Origin: Dokdonella_A soli | Lineage (GTDB): Bacteria; Pseudomonadota; Gammaproteobacteria; Xanthomonadales; Rhodanobacteraceae | Length of the DNA stretch: 64,000 nt | Assembly: GCF_039523175.1 (NCBI RefSeq) | Contig: NZ_BAAAEU010000001.1 | Span: 62,001 to 126,000, forward strand | Direction of reading: 5' to 3' | Shown here: positions 33,976 through 45,031 of the stretch, in pieces | How positions within the stretch are numbered: position 1 is the first letter of the stretch | Layout: the number at the start of each line of letters is the position of its first letter | Position numbers and translations under genes: made by a program | Notes under the pieces: generated by a model | Seen by the model: the letters and a program-made list of their open reading frames with translations, nothing else | Database searches by the model: none | What the model was told of the DNA's origin: nothing

Positions 33976-35081
33976 GCATCCAGTTGCCGTATCTCCATCC
34001 CGAACGCGTGAAGGCGCTGTACGACGCGCTTGCGCAACGCATCCTCGTCATCGACGGCGCGATGGGCACGATGGTGCAGAGCTACCGGCTCGACGAGGCG
34101 GACTACCGCGGCGAGCGCTTTGCCAACGGCTTCGACCGTCTGCACGAGCCGCAGCGCGACGCCACGACACACCCGGGCCACGACCTCAAGGGTAACAATG
34201 ACCTGCTGACCTTGACCCGTCCGGACGTGATCAGCGCGATCCACACGGCCTATCTCGATGCCGGCGCGGACCTGGTCGAGACAAACACGTTCAATTCAAC
34301 GTCGGTCAGCCAGGCCGACTACCACCTCGAGCACGTGGTCTACGAGCTCAACCGCGAAGGCGCGCGGCTCGCTCGCGCGTGCTGCGACGCGGCCGAGGCG
34401 AACGCGCTTGATGGAGGCGGGCCCGACAAGCCGCGCTTCGTGATCGGCGTGCTCGGCCCGACCAGCCGCACCGCATCGATCAGCCCGGATGTGAACGATC
34501 CGGGTTTCAGGAACACAAGCTTCGAGGAGCTGCGCATCACGTATCGCGAGGCGACCGCGGGCCTGATCGACGGGGGCGCCGACACGATCATGGTCGAGAC
34601 GATCTTCGACACGCTGAACGCGAAAGCCGCGCTGTTCGCGATCGAGGAAGAATTCGAGGCACGCGGTTCGCGCCTGCCGGTGATGATCTCCGGCACGATC
34701 ACCGATCGCTCCGGCCGCACCTTGTCCGGCCAGACCGCCGAGGCGTTCTACGCCTCGGTCGCTCACGCGCGTCCGCTATCGGTCGGCCTCAACTGCGCGC
34801 TCGGCGCGAAGGAGCTGCGCCAGTACGTCGACGTGCTCGCACAGGTCGCAGGCTGCTACGTGAGCGCACATCCGAACGCGGGCCTGCCGAATGCATTCGG
34901 CGAGTACGACGAGACGCCCGAAGAAATGGCCGCAATGATCGGCGAGTTCGCGCGCAGCGGTTTGGTGAATCTCGTCGGCGGCTGCTGCGGCACGACACCC
35001 GCGCATATCAAGACGATTGCGGAGGTGGTAGCCGGCGTCGCGCCACGAATGCTGCCTGCCTCGCTTGGAATCGCTGCCTAG
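33972..35081 (+). CDS. metH: Methionine synthase, N-terminal part: homocysteine S-methyltransferase domain
   Basis: A 369-residue protein equal to the first module of cobalamin-dependent methionine synthase (Hcy domain). It starts QRILVIDGAMGTMVQ and has the zinc-ligand Cys residues in NCALGAKELRQ and GGCCGTTPAHI, plus NTFNSTSVSQADY and HPNAG. In E. coli MetH this domain is fused to the folate, B12 and activation modules, but in Xanthomonadales the gene is split here. The ATG overlaps the regulator's stop by four bases, so it is coupled to it. The next gene, 186 bases downstream (35268), encodes the remainder, so both are needed for one enzyme. Confidence 0.95.
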   Translation: MSIQLPYLHPERVKALYDALAQRILVIDGAMGTMVQSYRLDEADYRGERFANGFDRLHEPQRDATTHPGHDLKGNNDLLTLTRPDVISAIHTAYLDAGADLVETNTFNSTSVSQADYHLEHVVYELNREGARLARACCDAAEANALDGGGPDKPRFVIGVLGPTSRTASISPDVNDPGFRNTSFEELRITYREATAGLIDGGADTIMVETIFDTLNAKAALFAIEEEFEARGSRLPVMISGTITDRSGRTLSGQTAEAFYASVAHARPLSVGLNCALGAKELRQYVDVLAQVAGCYVSAHPNAGLPNAFGEYDETPEEMAAMIGEFARSGLVNLVGGCCGTTPAHIKTIAEVVAGVAPRMLPASLGIAA

Positions 35082-35105
35082 AGGATCCGGCGGAGACGAA
35101 ACTTT

Positions 35106-35145
35106 CAGACCGTTCGTGCTGGGGTATCGAAGCATGAACGGTCGC
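35106..35145. repeat. REP-like palindrome between the two metH parts
   Basis: GACCGTTC (35108-35115) and GAACGGTC (35136-35143) form a perfect 8-bp inverted repeat with a 20-base centre GTGCTGGGGTATCGAAGCAT. The pattern CCGTTCGTGCTG then TCGAAGCATGAACGG is like a dispersed repeat (CGTTCGTGCTGAGCx) common in many Gammaproteobacteria. It occupies the spacer of the operon. Confidence 0.6.
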
Positions 35146-35267
35146 GATGACCGACCGATTGCGAGGATCGCCCTGCCTCAGGCAAACGGAAGGTTCCGAA
35201 CGACCTCGTTGTAGCGCCGTTCCAGCCAACCCACGGAACGGTGGAGAAGAAGAGCCAAAACTATCGT

Positions 35268-37976
<2,709 letters not shown>

Positions 37977-37979
37977 GTC

Positions 37980-38051
37980 GTAGGTTGGGGTGAGCTTGCG
38001 AACCCCAACGACACAAGTGGCGTTGGGCGTCGCTGCGCTCAGCCAACCTAC
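37980..38051. repeat. Dispersed palindromic (REP-like) repeat, copy 2
   Basis: 72 bases with terminal arms GTAGGTTGG and CCAACCTAC and internal arms GTTGGGGTGAGCTTGCGAAC-type palindrome; matches copy 1 at 30808-30884 across most positions. It begins 4 bases after the metH stop and ends shortly before the DUF4279 orphan gene's stop (38069). Confidence 0.85.
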
Positions 38052-38068
38052 GGCGCGGGAATCAGCCG

Positions 38069-38482
38069 TCAGATGTCGTGCCCGCCATCATCCACGTAGT
38101 AGAAATCGAGGTCAAAGCACAGGCCAAGTTGGGCGGCTTGGCGGATTTGCTCGCGATCAAAATGCATGCCGTGGCCAGTCGGCAAGTAGTAGCCAACACA
38201 TCGCAAGGTGAGATCGTACTCAACCCAAAGGCAACGTAATCGTTCAGCTCGCGGGTGGAGCAGCAGCAGAATGTTCTGAATGTGTTGATCGAGCGGTTTC
38301 GTGTCGTCCAAGCCGCTCTTCACTTGCCAACACATCGACGTCCGTGGTCGTCCGTTGCGTGGATTGATATCTCCGATGTTCCATGCTTCAGAGGGTTTGT
38401 AGCCCATGAGCTCAGTTACGTGTTCGTGGGTTCCGGGGCCGGTCACGTGAAAATACGCATATTCGCGTGCAGTCAAAGCCAT
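38069..38482 (-). CDS. DUF4279-like hypothetical protein, AT-richer orphan
   Basis: A 137-residue soluble protein. The arrangement AREYAYFHVTGPGTHEHVTELMGYKPSEAWNIGD, then WQVKSGLDDTKPLDQHIQNILLLL, then LGLCFDLDFYYVDD (key parts only) resembles the DUF4279 family, small proteins often linked to toxin/immunity or mobile loci. It is richer in A+T than its neighbours and sits next to REP-like copy 2. Function is unknown. The ATG at 38482 overlaps no neighbour. No partner toxin is visible. Confidence 0.6.
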   Translation of the reverse strand: MALTAREYAYFHVTGPGTHEHVTELMGYKPSEAWNIGDINPRNGRPRTSMCWQVKSGLDDTKPLDQHIQNILLLLHPRAERLRCLWVEYDLTLRCVGYYLPTGHGMHFDREQIRQAAQLGLCFDLDFYYVDDGGHDI

Positions 38483-38526
38483 CTACGTCGCTACCTATGG
38501 TTGGAGCGAAGCCATACCCTAGCATG

Positions 38527-38856
38527 TCAACTCTCTTCAGATCCGCCTGGGCTGACGACTTCCGGCTGATGATGTCGCAGGTGCACAAACACGTTGTAGG
38601 CGGAGACGAACATCGGGAAGGCGTTCTGGATGATGCCGACCGAATCGTTCTTGCCCCAGACGAAGTACGCGAGTGTCATCACGCTGCCGACAATCGACAG
38701 ATACCAGAACGACATCGGCATGACCACGCGCTTCAACTTCCTGGTCGCGTAGAACTGCACGAACCAGCGCGCGGTGAACAGGAAGGTGCCGACATAGCCG
38801 ATCAGCTTCCACGGCGTGATCGTGAGACCGTGCAGATGGAACAGGACGTCGTTCAT
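38527..38856 (-). CDS. LAB_N-domain membrane protein (lipid A biosynthesis N-terminal domain)
   Basis: A 109-residue protein with three membrane segments. It starts LHGLTITPWKLIGYVGTFLFTARWFVQFYATRK, followed by MPMSFWYLSIVGSVMTLAYFVWGKNDSVGI and NAFPMFVSAYNVFVHLR (shown in part). This is the LAB_N domain, found at the N-terminus of lipid-A-disaccharide synthase in some bacteria and as a stand-alone protein in others. It probably works in lipid or glycosyl carrier handling. C-terminal 20 residues are hydrophilic. No lipid A gene is nearby; the role is inferred from the domain. Confidence 0.85.
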   Translation of the reverse strand: MNDVLFHLHGLTITPWKLIGYVGTFLFTARWFVQFYATRKLKRVVMPMSFWYLSIVGSVMTLAYFVWGKNDSVGIIQNAFPMFVSAYNVFVHLRHHQPEVVSPGGSEES

Positions 38857-38981
38857 GGATGTGCGCTCGATGCGTAAAAAAGGGCGCCAGCTTGCCGCAA
38901 CGGTTCTTTCGCCGTGGTTTCACCGGGTAGCGAGGCGTGTGGCTGGATGACTGCGGCTTGCGCCGCGAAACGCATGCGCCT

Positions 38982-40049
38982 TCAGCGTGCGCGCGCCGCC
39001 AGCCAGTCGTGGATCGCGGTAGGCACTTCGCGTTGCGCGCGCCCGGACACATAGATGCCGATGTGACCGCCGCGGAACGCGACCTGCGTATAGTCCTCGG
39101 TGCCGACATGCTCGCCGAGCACGCGTGAGGACGCAGGCGGCACCAGGTGGTCCTGCTCCGCGAACACGTTGAGCACCGGCATCGTGATGTTGCCGAGACG
39201 CACTTCACGCCCGCCGATCTTCAGGCCGCCCTTGACCAGTTTGTTGCCCTGGTAGAAGTCCTTGATGAACTGTCGGAACGCCTCGCCGGCCTGGTCCGGT
39301 GAATCGAAGATCCATTTCTCCATGCGCAGGAAATTCTCCATCTCGACCTTGTCGTCGAGGATGTCGACCAGCCCGATGTATTTCTGCTGGTTCAGGCGAA
39401 CCGGCTTCAGCATCAGGTAGCACAGGTTCATCAGGTCGGCCGGCACGTTGCCGAGCGTGTCGACGAACAGATCGACATTCATCTCGCGCGTCCAGTTCGA
39501 CAGCATGTTGTCCGGCGTGTGGAAATCGACCGGCGTGACCATCGTGATCAGGTTCTTCACCTTCTCCGGATGCATCGCGGCGAAGCACAGCGAGAACGCG
39601 CCGCCCTGGCAGATGCCGAGCAGGTTGATCTTCTTCACGCCCGCGCGCTTTGCGACCGCATCGACCGAACGCGCGATATAGCCGTTGATGTAGTCGTCGA
39701 GCGTCAGCCAGCGATCGGCGCCATCCGGATAGCCCCAGTCGATCAGATAGACGTCCTCGCCCTTCGCGAGCAAATTCCTGACCAGCGAGCGGTCGTCCTG
39801 CAGGTCGACCATGTACGGCCGGTTGACCAGCGCGTAGACGATGAGAATCGGCACCTTCGCGGTCGGCGGCCGCTCGCCCTTGAAGCGGTAGACGACCAGC
39901 TTGTCCTCGCGGTAGACGGCTTCCTTATCGGTCACGCCGAAGTCGACGTCATCGACCTCGCGCAGCGTTTTCAGCGCCGCCGCGAGCTTGCGTTGCGTGG
40001 TCAGCGCCTCATCGAGCGCCTTTGCCGGTTCGATCTTGATCGGGCCCAT
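38982..40049 (-). CDS. phaC: Class III poly(R)-hydroxyalkanoate synthase, PhaC subunit
   Basis: A 355-residue polymerase subunit that joins 3-hydroxyacyl-CoA units into carbon-storage polyester granules. The lipase-box-like motif is LLGICQGGAFSLCFA with the catalytic Cys148; Asp in FAEQDHLVPP and His in FRGGHIGIYVSG complete the triad. Its length of about 355 residues is diagnostic for class III (Allochromatium-type), which needs PhaE. It is transcribed directly after phaE with a 20-base gap. A GC-rich segment followed by TTTTTT on the minus strand downstream (about 38880) may be a weak terminator. Very confident. Confidence 0.97.
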   Translation of the reverse strand: MGPIKIEPAKALDEALTTQRKLAAALKTLREVDDVDFGVTDKEAVYREDKLVVYRFKGERPPTAKVPILIVYALVNRPYMVDLQDDRSLVRNLLAKGEDVYLIDWGYPDGADRWLTLDDYINGYIARSVDAVAKRAGVKKINLLGICQGGAFSLCFAAMHPEKVKNLITMVTPVDFHTPDNMLSNWTREMNVDLFVDTLGNVPADLMNLCYLMLKPVRLNQQKYIGLVDILDDKVEMENFLRMEKWIFDSPDQAGEAFRQFIKDFYQGNKLVKGGLKIGGREVRLGNITMPVLNVFAEQDHLVPPASSRVLGEHVGTEDYTQVAFRGGHIGIYVSGRAQREVPTAIHDWLAARAR

Positions 40050-40069
40050 GCTGCGTCCTCGCTATGCGC

Positions 40070-41353
40070 TCAGCGCTTCTTCTTGTTCCTGGGTGCATCC
40101 GCCCGCTTTTCCGGACGATGCGATTTCGCGCGCGCGGTGCCCAGCGACGCATTCGCGAACTTCGCGATGCGCGACGCGAAATTCTTGGACGGTGCGGCGG
40201 TGTCATCCTTCGCATCACGCGTGGCCTTCGCCTTCCGCTTCTTCTTCGATGCGGGCACGACGGCTGGCTGCGCCACCACGCGGGCCCTGCGCGCACGCTT
40301 CTTGGGCGGTGCAGACCGCCCCGGCTCCGGATCGATTCCGGTTTCAGCTGCCTCGTTTGCTGTCGGGCGTGCGCCCTTCATGGCCGCCTTGAGCGCTGCG
40401 AATTCCTCGCGCAACGCGGCGACTTCGTTGGCGAGCGCATCGTCCGAGCCTTTGCCGCGTCCGCGCACTTCGCGGCGCAGCGCCTGCAAGCGTTCGCCGA
40501 TACTGTTGAGCTCGCTGCGCGTCGGCATGCCGAAATCGACGCTGACACGCTCGACCTCCTGCTGGACCTGCGAGCGCACGCGCATCTGCGCATTGACCAG
40601 CGCGCCGTACGCCTCGCGGAATTCCATCGACAGCGCAATCTCGGCGTAGCCCTCCTCGGCCGCGTCGACCCAGAGGTCGTACAGCGCACGCAGGGATTCG
40701 ATCTGCCGCCCCGGCTGCTCGCGTTCGGCGAGCTTGCCCTCGAACAGCTCGAAACCGCGCTGGCTCGCCCTGAGCATCAGCGCGTTGTAGCGGCGCATCT
40801 GCTCCTGGTAATCGACCCAGGTCACGGCCATCTTCTGGTAGTGCTCCTGATGCTCGCGCATAACGCCGAACGCGGGCAGGTTGAGCCACGCCTTGAGTTC
40901 ACCGAAATCCGCAGGCGGCGGCGAACGCAGAGCACCCAGAGCGCTCATGAACTGCGCGAAGCCGTTGCCGCCCTGCCCGGCCAGTCCCTGCCATGCGCGC
41001 GCCATCGGATGCTCGAACAGCGAGGCGCCCGCGGGAATCGCGAAACCCTGGCGCAGAGCATCGGTCCATGGCGCGCCGTCACCTTGTGCGTTCGCAGTGA
41101 AGGCCGCGATCATCGATTGCATGAAGGCGGCATAGCTCTTTGCACTGTCGATCACGCGATCAATCGTCTCGCTCTGGCCGCCACCCGCGGCGAACAGGCG
41201 CGACCATTGCTCGAATCCCTCGTGCCACGGCGCCGATGCCGATGGCTGCGGCGCGGTGACGCCGCCGCGTGACGCGTCCTGCCACGCGCTCAGGTACTGG
41301 CGGGCGAACGCCTGCCACTGGTTCATCCAATCGGGGTTCGGCGATTCGCCCAC
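40070..41353 (-). CDS. phaE: Class III PHA synthase, PhaE subunit
   Basis: A 427-residue accessory subunit needed for class III synthase activity. It starts VGESPNPDWMNQWQAFARQY and shows WLNLPAFGVMREHQEHYQKM and DLWVDAAEEGYAEIALSMEF, sequences of the PhaE family. The last 110 residues are Lys/Arg/Ala-rich (KKKRKAKATRDAKDDTAAPS), longer than typical, and may bind DNA or the granule surface. The start is GTG at 41353 with AGAGGA 6 bases before it, as the longer frame lacks family similarity. It overlaps the next gene's region only at the 5' side. Operon with phaC. Confidence 0.9.
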   Translation of the reverse strand: MGESPNPDWMNQWQAFARQYLSAWQDASRGGVTAPQPSASAPWHEGFEQWSRLFAAGGGQSETIDRVIDSAKSYAAFMQSMIAAFTANAQGDGAPWTDALRQGFAIPAGASLFEHPMARAWQGLAGQGGNGFAQFMSALGALRSPPPADFGELKAWLNLPAFGVMREHQEHYQKMAVTWVDYQEQMRRYNALMLRASQRGFELFEGKLAEREQPGRQIESLRALYDLWVDAAEEGYAEIALSMEFREAYGALVNAQMRVRSQVQQEVERVSVDFGMPTRSELNSIGERLQALRREVRGRGKGSDDALANEVAALREEFAALKAAMKGARPTANEAAETGIDPEPGRSAPPKKRARRARVVAQPAVVPASKKKRKAKATRDAKDDTAAPSKNFASRIAKFANASLGTARAKSHRPEKRADAPRNKKKR

Positions 41354-41426
41354 GGCCTGTCCTCTGGGTTGCGCGTGCTTGCGCGCATCATAACGCGGCG
41401 CTGTTGCGGTACGACTGCGCGCGATA

Positions 41427-42086
41427 TCAGACCGAGTCGCCGACGCGGACGGCATGAATCGGGGTCGAGCGGTTGCGCGTGTAGACGTAGATCCTGGCCG
41501 GCGGGACATTCCTCCATGCGACGCCGGCGCGGCGCGCATTGAGACCCAGTTCGTCGAGGAGTTCGCGCGGGATCGGACTCGACGGACCGTAGGTGAACTG
41601 GATCAGCGGCCGATCCGGCCCGAGCACGGAAAACACGGCCTGAAGGATGTCCTTTTGCAACTGGCGCGGCATCGCGAGGAATCCAAGCCCGCTGATCACC
41701 GCGTCGACACCGCTGGGCCCGGCGAAGCCGGTGCGCCCGACGATCCCGGCCAGGTCGCGGGCATCGCCGTTGACCACATGCGCATCGGGAAACCTCTGGC
41801 GCAGGAGCTGGTAGAGCTCGCCATTGAGTTCCAGCACGAGCAGATCGCGAGGTGCGATACCCCGCTCGATCAAGGCGCGCGTGAACGCGCCGGTTCCACC
41901 GCCGAGCTCGACGACACGCTGCGCTCCAACCGGCAGTTGCGCGACCATCTGGCGTGCCAGCTGTCGTCCCGATGGCGAGAAGGCTGCCATCGCGCGCGGA
42001 TTCTTCAGCCACTGGCGGAAGAACGTCCATGCCGCCGGTATTTCGTCCGGCGCGGTCATGCCGGGTCGCGTGGGGTCGTTGCTCAT
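41427..42086 (-). CDS. PmtA-like phospholipid N-methyltransferase
   Basis: A 219-residue SAM-dependent methyltransferase. The N-terminus WTFFRQWLKNPRAMAAFSPSGRQLA is like PmtA, which methylates phosphatidylethanolamine to form phosphatidylcholine. The SAM-binding loop is VVELGGGTGAFTRALI; other motifs are LLVLELNGELYQLLRQRFPD and DAVISGLGFLAMP. The start at 42086 has a poor Shine-Dalgarno sequence and an upstream in-frame ATG at 42137 exists. rRNA adenine dimethyltransferases share this pattern, so PmtA is a likely but not proven assignment. It lies 73 bases upstream of phaE on the same strand. Confidence 0.8.
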   Translation of the reverse strand: MSNDPTRPGMTAPDEIPAAWTFFRQWLKNPRAMAAFSPSGRQLARQMVAQLPVGAQRVVELGGGTGAFTRALIERGIAPRDLLVLELNGELYQLLRQRFPDAHVVNGDARDLAGIVGRTGFAGPSGVDAVISGLGFLAMPRQLQKDILQAVFSVLGPDRPLIQFTYGPSSPIPRELLDELGLNARRAGVAWRNVPPARIYVYTRNRSTPIHAVRVGDSV

Positions 42087-42195
42087 GCGGGGATCAGGTC
42101 TGGAACAAAGCGGTCCATCATAACCCGATGCCGCCAACGCAAACCGCCCGCCCCGTTCGCTGATTCGACCGTTCGCCGGAAGGCATCGCGCAACT

Positions 42196-42238
42196 GGATA
42201 AAGAAACCCCGCGACGATCAGGGGAAATCGTCGCGGGG
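42196..42238 (-). terminator. Rho-independent terminator of the Tyr-rich protein gene
   Basis: Minus strand: 12-bp perfect stem CCCCGCGACGAT/ATCGTCGCGGGG with an 8-base loop, followed by TTTCTTTA. It lies about 55 bases after the stop codon at 42293. Confidence 0.88.
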
Positions 42239-42292
42239 CGGGACGCTGACGGCGGGGAAGGGGGAGGGGTGCGCCGCCAGCGTGACGGGTGA

Positions 42293-42757
42293 TCAGCGGC
42301 GGTAGTACCCGTCGCGATCGTAGTAACTGGCCCGGTGTCCGTAATCGCGATCGCGATCACGGCCGCGATAGGAGCGGTCACCGCGGTCGTAGTAGCGGCC
42401 CGAGTAGTACGTACGCACCGGCGCGTCGTAGTACACCGCGCCGTACGCCGGAGCGCTGTAGTACACCGGGGCTGCGTAGCCGTAGTCGTAGTAGCCCGGC
42501 GCATAGTACGCAGGCGCATAGTATGCAGGAGCGTAGTATGCAGGAGCGTAGTATGCAGGAGCGTAGTACTGCGCGTAGCCGCCGTAGTAGCCACCCCAGC
42601 CGCAGTGATGGCAGCCGGAAGCGTAGCCCAGGCTCACGCCCGGGAATCCAAGATTGATGCCAACGCTCCAGTGGCCGCGCGCGAACGCCGAGGGCGCAAG
42701 CGCAAGACCCGCGGCGATCAGCAATCCGAACAGCGAGAAACGAACCCTGCTGCGCAT
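42293..42757 (-). CDS. Exported Tyr-rich protein with tandem pentapeptide repeats
   Basis: A 154-residue secreted protein. Signal peptide residues 1-26 (LFGLLIAAGLALAPSAFA). The mature part begins RGHWSVGINLGFPGVSLGY and contains CHHCGWGGYY, then an AYYAP repeat present four to five times, then Tyr/Arg/Asp-rich sequence (YYDRGDRSYRGRDRDRD). No catalytic motif. The 15-base DNA repeat encoding AYYAP can change in copy number. GGAGG 9 bases upstream supports ATG at 42757. The protein may sit in the cell envelope; many bacteria have Tyr-rich YXX repeat proteins of unknown function. Confidence 0.7.
   Translation of the reverse strand: MRSRVRFSLFGLLIAAGLALAPSAFARGHWSVGINLGFPGVSLGYASGCHHCGWGGYYGGYAQYYAPAYYAPAYYAPAYYAPAYYAPGYYDYGYAAPVYYSAPAYGAVYYDAPVRTYYSGRYYDRGDRSYRGRDRDRDYGHRASYYDRDGYYRR
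42501..42575. repeat. Tandem 15-base repeat inside the Tyr-rich gene
   Basis: Units at 42501, 42516, 42531, 42546 and 42561 on the plus strand: GCATAGTACGCAGGC, GCATAGTATGCAGGA, GCGTAGTATGCAGGA (twice) and a diverged GCGTAGTACTGCGC. They encode the AYYAP repeat. Two adjacent units are identical, a sign of slippage or recent duplication. Confidence 0.85.
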
Positions 42758-42834
42758 TTCCACGCCCTCCACCAACATGGATCGCATGCTGCGATCGGGC
42801 GGCTGAATCGGGACTGAAATAATTTCGCGAGACG

Positions 42835-45030
42835 TTAAGAAAACGCTGATCCGTGCCCTCGATGACGCAGTTCGTAACATCGATGGATGCGCGCATTGCG
42901 CGCGAAGTCGAAGGGAATCGTCGATGGCGTGATGTCACGCACGTCGAACGTCTGCAGCGATGTGGCATCCAGCGCGAAGCGGCGCGAGTTGTTCGAGAAC
43001 ACGATCAGCCCCTCGGGCGCGAGTCGCTCACCGCACAGCGCGAGCAGTTCGGCGTGATCGCGCTGCACGTCGAAATCGTCGGCGCGCTTCGAATTCGAGA
43101 AGGTCGGTGGATCGACGAACACGAGATCGTATTCGCCACGGTCGTGGCGCAGCCATTCCAGCACATCGGCCTGGACGAGCTGATGTCTCGCACCGGCGAT
43201 GCCATTCAGCGCGAAGTTGCGTGTCGCCCACTCGAGATAGGTCGCCGACAGGTCGACGCTGGTCGTCGTGCGTGCGCCGCCGGCTGCGGCGTGCACGCTT
43301 GCGGTCGCGGTGTAGCAGAACAGGTTCAGGAAACGCTTGTCGCGTGCGGATTCGCGGATGCGCGCACGAGCGGGGCGATGGTCGAGGAACAGGCCGGTGT
43401 CGAGATAGTCGAACAGATTCACACGCAGCTTGAGGCCGCCCTCCTCGACCACCAGGAACTCGTTGCGCTGGTCGAAGCGGCCGTACTTTGAGCCCCCTTT
43501 GGCCTTGTAGCGTGTCTTTACCGCGATACGTTCGCGCGGCACCTCGAGTGCGACGCCGGCGGCGTGCACCAGATCGCGCAAGCGATCGCGCGCGACCTGT
43601 TCAGGGATATCGGCCGGCGGCGCGTATTCCTGCACATGCAACCACGTCTGCGGAAATGGCTCGACCTGCGCGGTGGAAACGTCGCGACCGATCGCAGTGT
43701 AGACGTCGATCGCCGCGGCGTATTCGGGAATGTCCGCGTCGTAGATGCGGTAGCACGAGATCCCCTTGCGCACCAAGCGCTTGCGCAAGTGCTTGTGCGA
43801 CTTGCCGATCCGGTTCGCGACCGCCTGCGCACCTTCCGACAAGGGTCGCGCGGTCCGCTCACGCGGCGCAGATTCCGCAACGAGATCGAACGTCAGCAGG
43901 CGGCATTCGAGCGCGCCGTTGTAGAGCACGTAGCGTTTGTCCGCGCGCAGGCCGAGCGCGTGGCCAAGCTCGTCATCGGACACGATCACGGCCGCGTGCC
44001 AGCCTGTGAAATCGGCACGCAATCGATCGCCGAATGCGCGATACAGGCCGGCAAGGCGCTCGCGTTCCCCAAGGCGCTCGCCGTATGGCGGATTGCAGAT
44101 CACCAGGCCCGGCACGTCGCAGCCGACCGGGCGATGCAGATGCTCGGCCGATTGCCGTGCGAGCTGCACGAACCCCGCGACGCCGGCGGCCTGCGCGTTG
44201 CGCTTGGCCTCGTTCAGCACGTTGGGATCGTGGTCGTAGCCGTAGAACACTGACCCGAGCGCACACAGGCCCTGCTCGGCACGCGCGCGCGCCTCCGCGA
44301 TCACCGCCTGCCAGACCCCATCATCATGTCCACGCCATCCGAGGAAGCCGAAGTACGCGCGCCGGAGCCCTGGCGCGACATCAGCCGCGATCAGCGCTCC
44401 CTCGATCAGCAGCGTGCCGGCGCCACACATCGGATCGACCAGCGCGCCCCCTGCGGCATGGATCGCAGGCCAGCCCGCACGCAGCAACATCGCGCAGGCC
44501 AGGTTCTCCTTCAGCGGCGCGTCGCCCTGCCCCTGCCGCCAGCCGCGCCGGTGCAGCGGCGTGCCGGACAGGTCCAGCGACACCGTTGCGCGCTCGCGAT
44601 GCAGGCGCACGTTCAGACGGATCGAAGGCTGGTCGACCTCGACATTCGGCCGCTCGCCCGTGCGCTCGCGGAACTGGTCGACGATCGCATCCTTGGTGCG
44701 CAGCGCGATGTATTGCGTGTGCTTCAGCGCGCTCGCGCCGCCCACCGCATCGACCGCGAACGTGCCGTCCGGCGCCAGATGCTGCGACCAGTCGATCGCC
44801 TGCACGCCCGCGTACAGCGCATCCGCGTCCGCCGCGTCGAACTCGGCAAGGCGCAGCAGGACGCGGCTGGCCAGCCGCGACCACAGGCAGGCGCGATAGG
44901 CGAGTTCCAGCGTGCCGCTGAAATGCACGCCGGCCAGCGCCTCGCGCGCGTCGTCGGCGCCGAGCGCGCGCAGTTCGTCGCGCAGCAGGTACTCGAGCCC
45001 CTTCGGGCAGGTGGCGAACAGGGTCAGCAT
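42835..45030 (-). CDS. rlmKL: 23S rRNA (guanine-2445-N2 / guanine-2069-N7) methyltransferase
   Basis: A 731-residue bifunctional enzyme modifying helix 74 of 23S rRNA. It starts MLTLFATCPKGLEYLLRDEL, then a THUMP domain, the RlmL catalytic motif NPPYGERLGERERL, and the C-terminal RlmK domain with FLNLFCYTATASVHAAAGGA and DPPTFSNSKRADDF. Length matches E. coli RlmKL (702). The ATG at 45030 follows the small hydrolase's stop with a single base between them, so they are one transcript. The open frame extends upstream to 45483 without similarity. Confident assignment. Confidence 0.95.
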   Translation of the reverse strand: MLTLFATCPKGLEYLLRDELRALGADDAREALAGVHFSGTLELAYRACLWSRLASRVLLRLAEFDAADADALYAGVQAIDWSQHLAPDGTFAVDAVGGASALKHTQYIALRTKDAIVDQFRERTGERPNVEVDQPSIRLNVRLHRERATVSLDLSGTPLHRRGWRQGQGDAPLKENLACAMLLRAGWPAIHAAGGALVDPMCGAGTLLIEGALIAADVAPGLRRAYFGFLGWRGHDDGVWQAVIAEARARAEQGLCALGSVFYGYDHDPNVLNEAKRNAQAAGVAGFVQLARQSAEHLHRPVGCDVPGLVICNPPYGERLGERERLAGLYRAFGDRLRADFTGWHAAVIVSDDELGHALGLRADKRYVLYNGALECRLLTFDLVAESAPRERTARPLSEGAQAVANRIGKSHKHLRKRLVRKGISCYRIYDADIPEYAAAIDVYTAIGRDVSTAQVEPFPQTWLHVQEYAPPADIPEQVARDRLRDLVHAAGVALEVPRERIAVKTRYKAKGGSKYGRFDQRNEFLVVEEGGLKLRVNLFDYLDTGLFLDHRPARARIRESARDKRFLNLFCYTATASVHAAAGGARTTTSVDLSATYLEWATRNFALNGIAGARHQLVQADVLEWLRHDRGEYDLVFVDPPTFSNSKRADDFDVQRDHAELLALCGERLAPEGLIVFSNNSRRFALDATSLQTFDVRDITPSTIPFDFARNARIHRCYELRHRGHGSAFS

Positions 45031-45031
45031 G

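Noticed and set aside
35147..35267. Minus-strand peptide ending RSVGWLERRYNEVVRNLPFA in the metH spacer
   Set aside because: Looks like a remnant coding tail but no start, no domain and only about 40 codons outside metH part 2; cannot support a gene.
42501..42575. Possible CRISPR-like array
   Set aside because: Repeats are 15 bases, tandem without spacers, and in frame within a gene encoding AYYAP.
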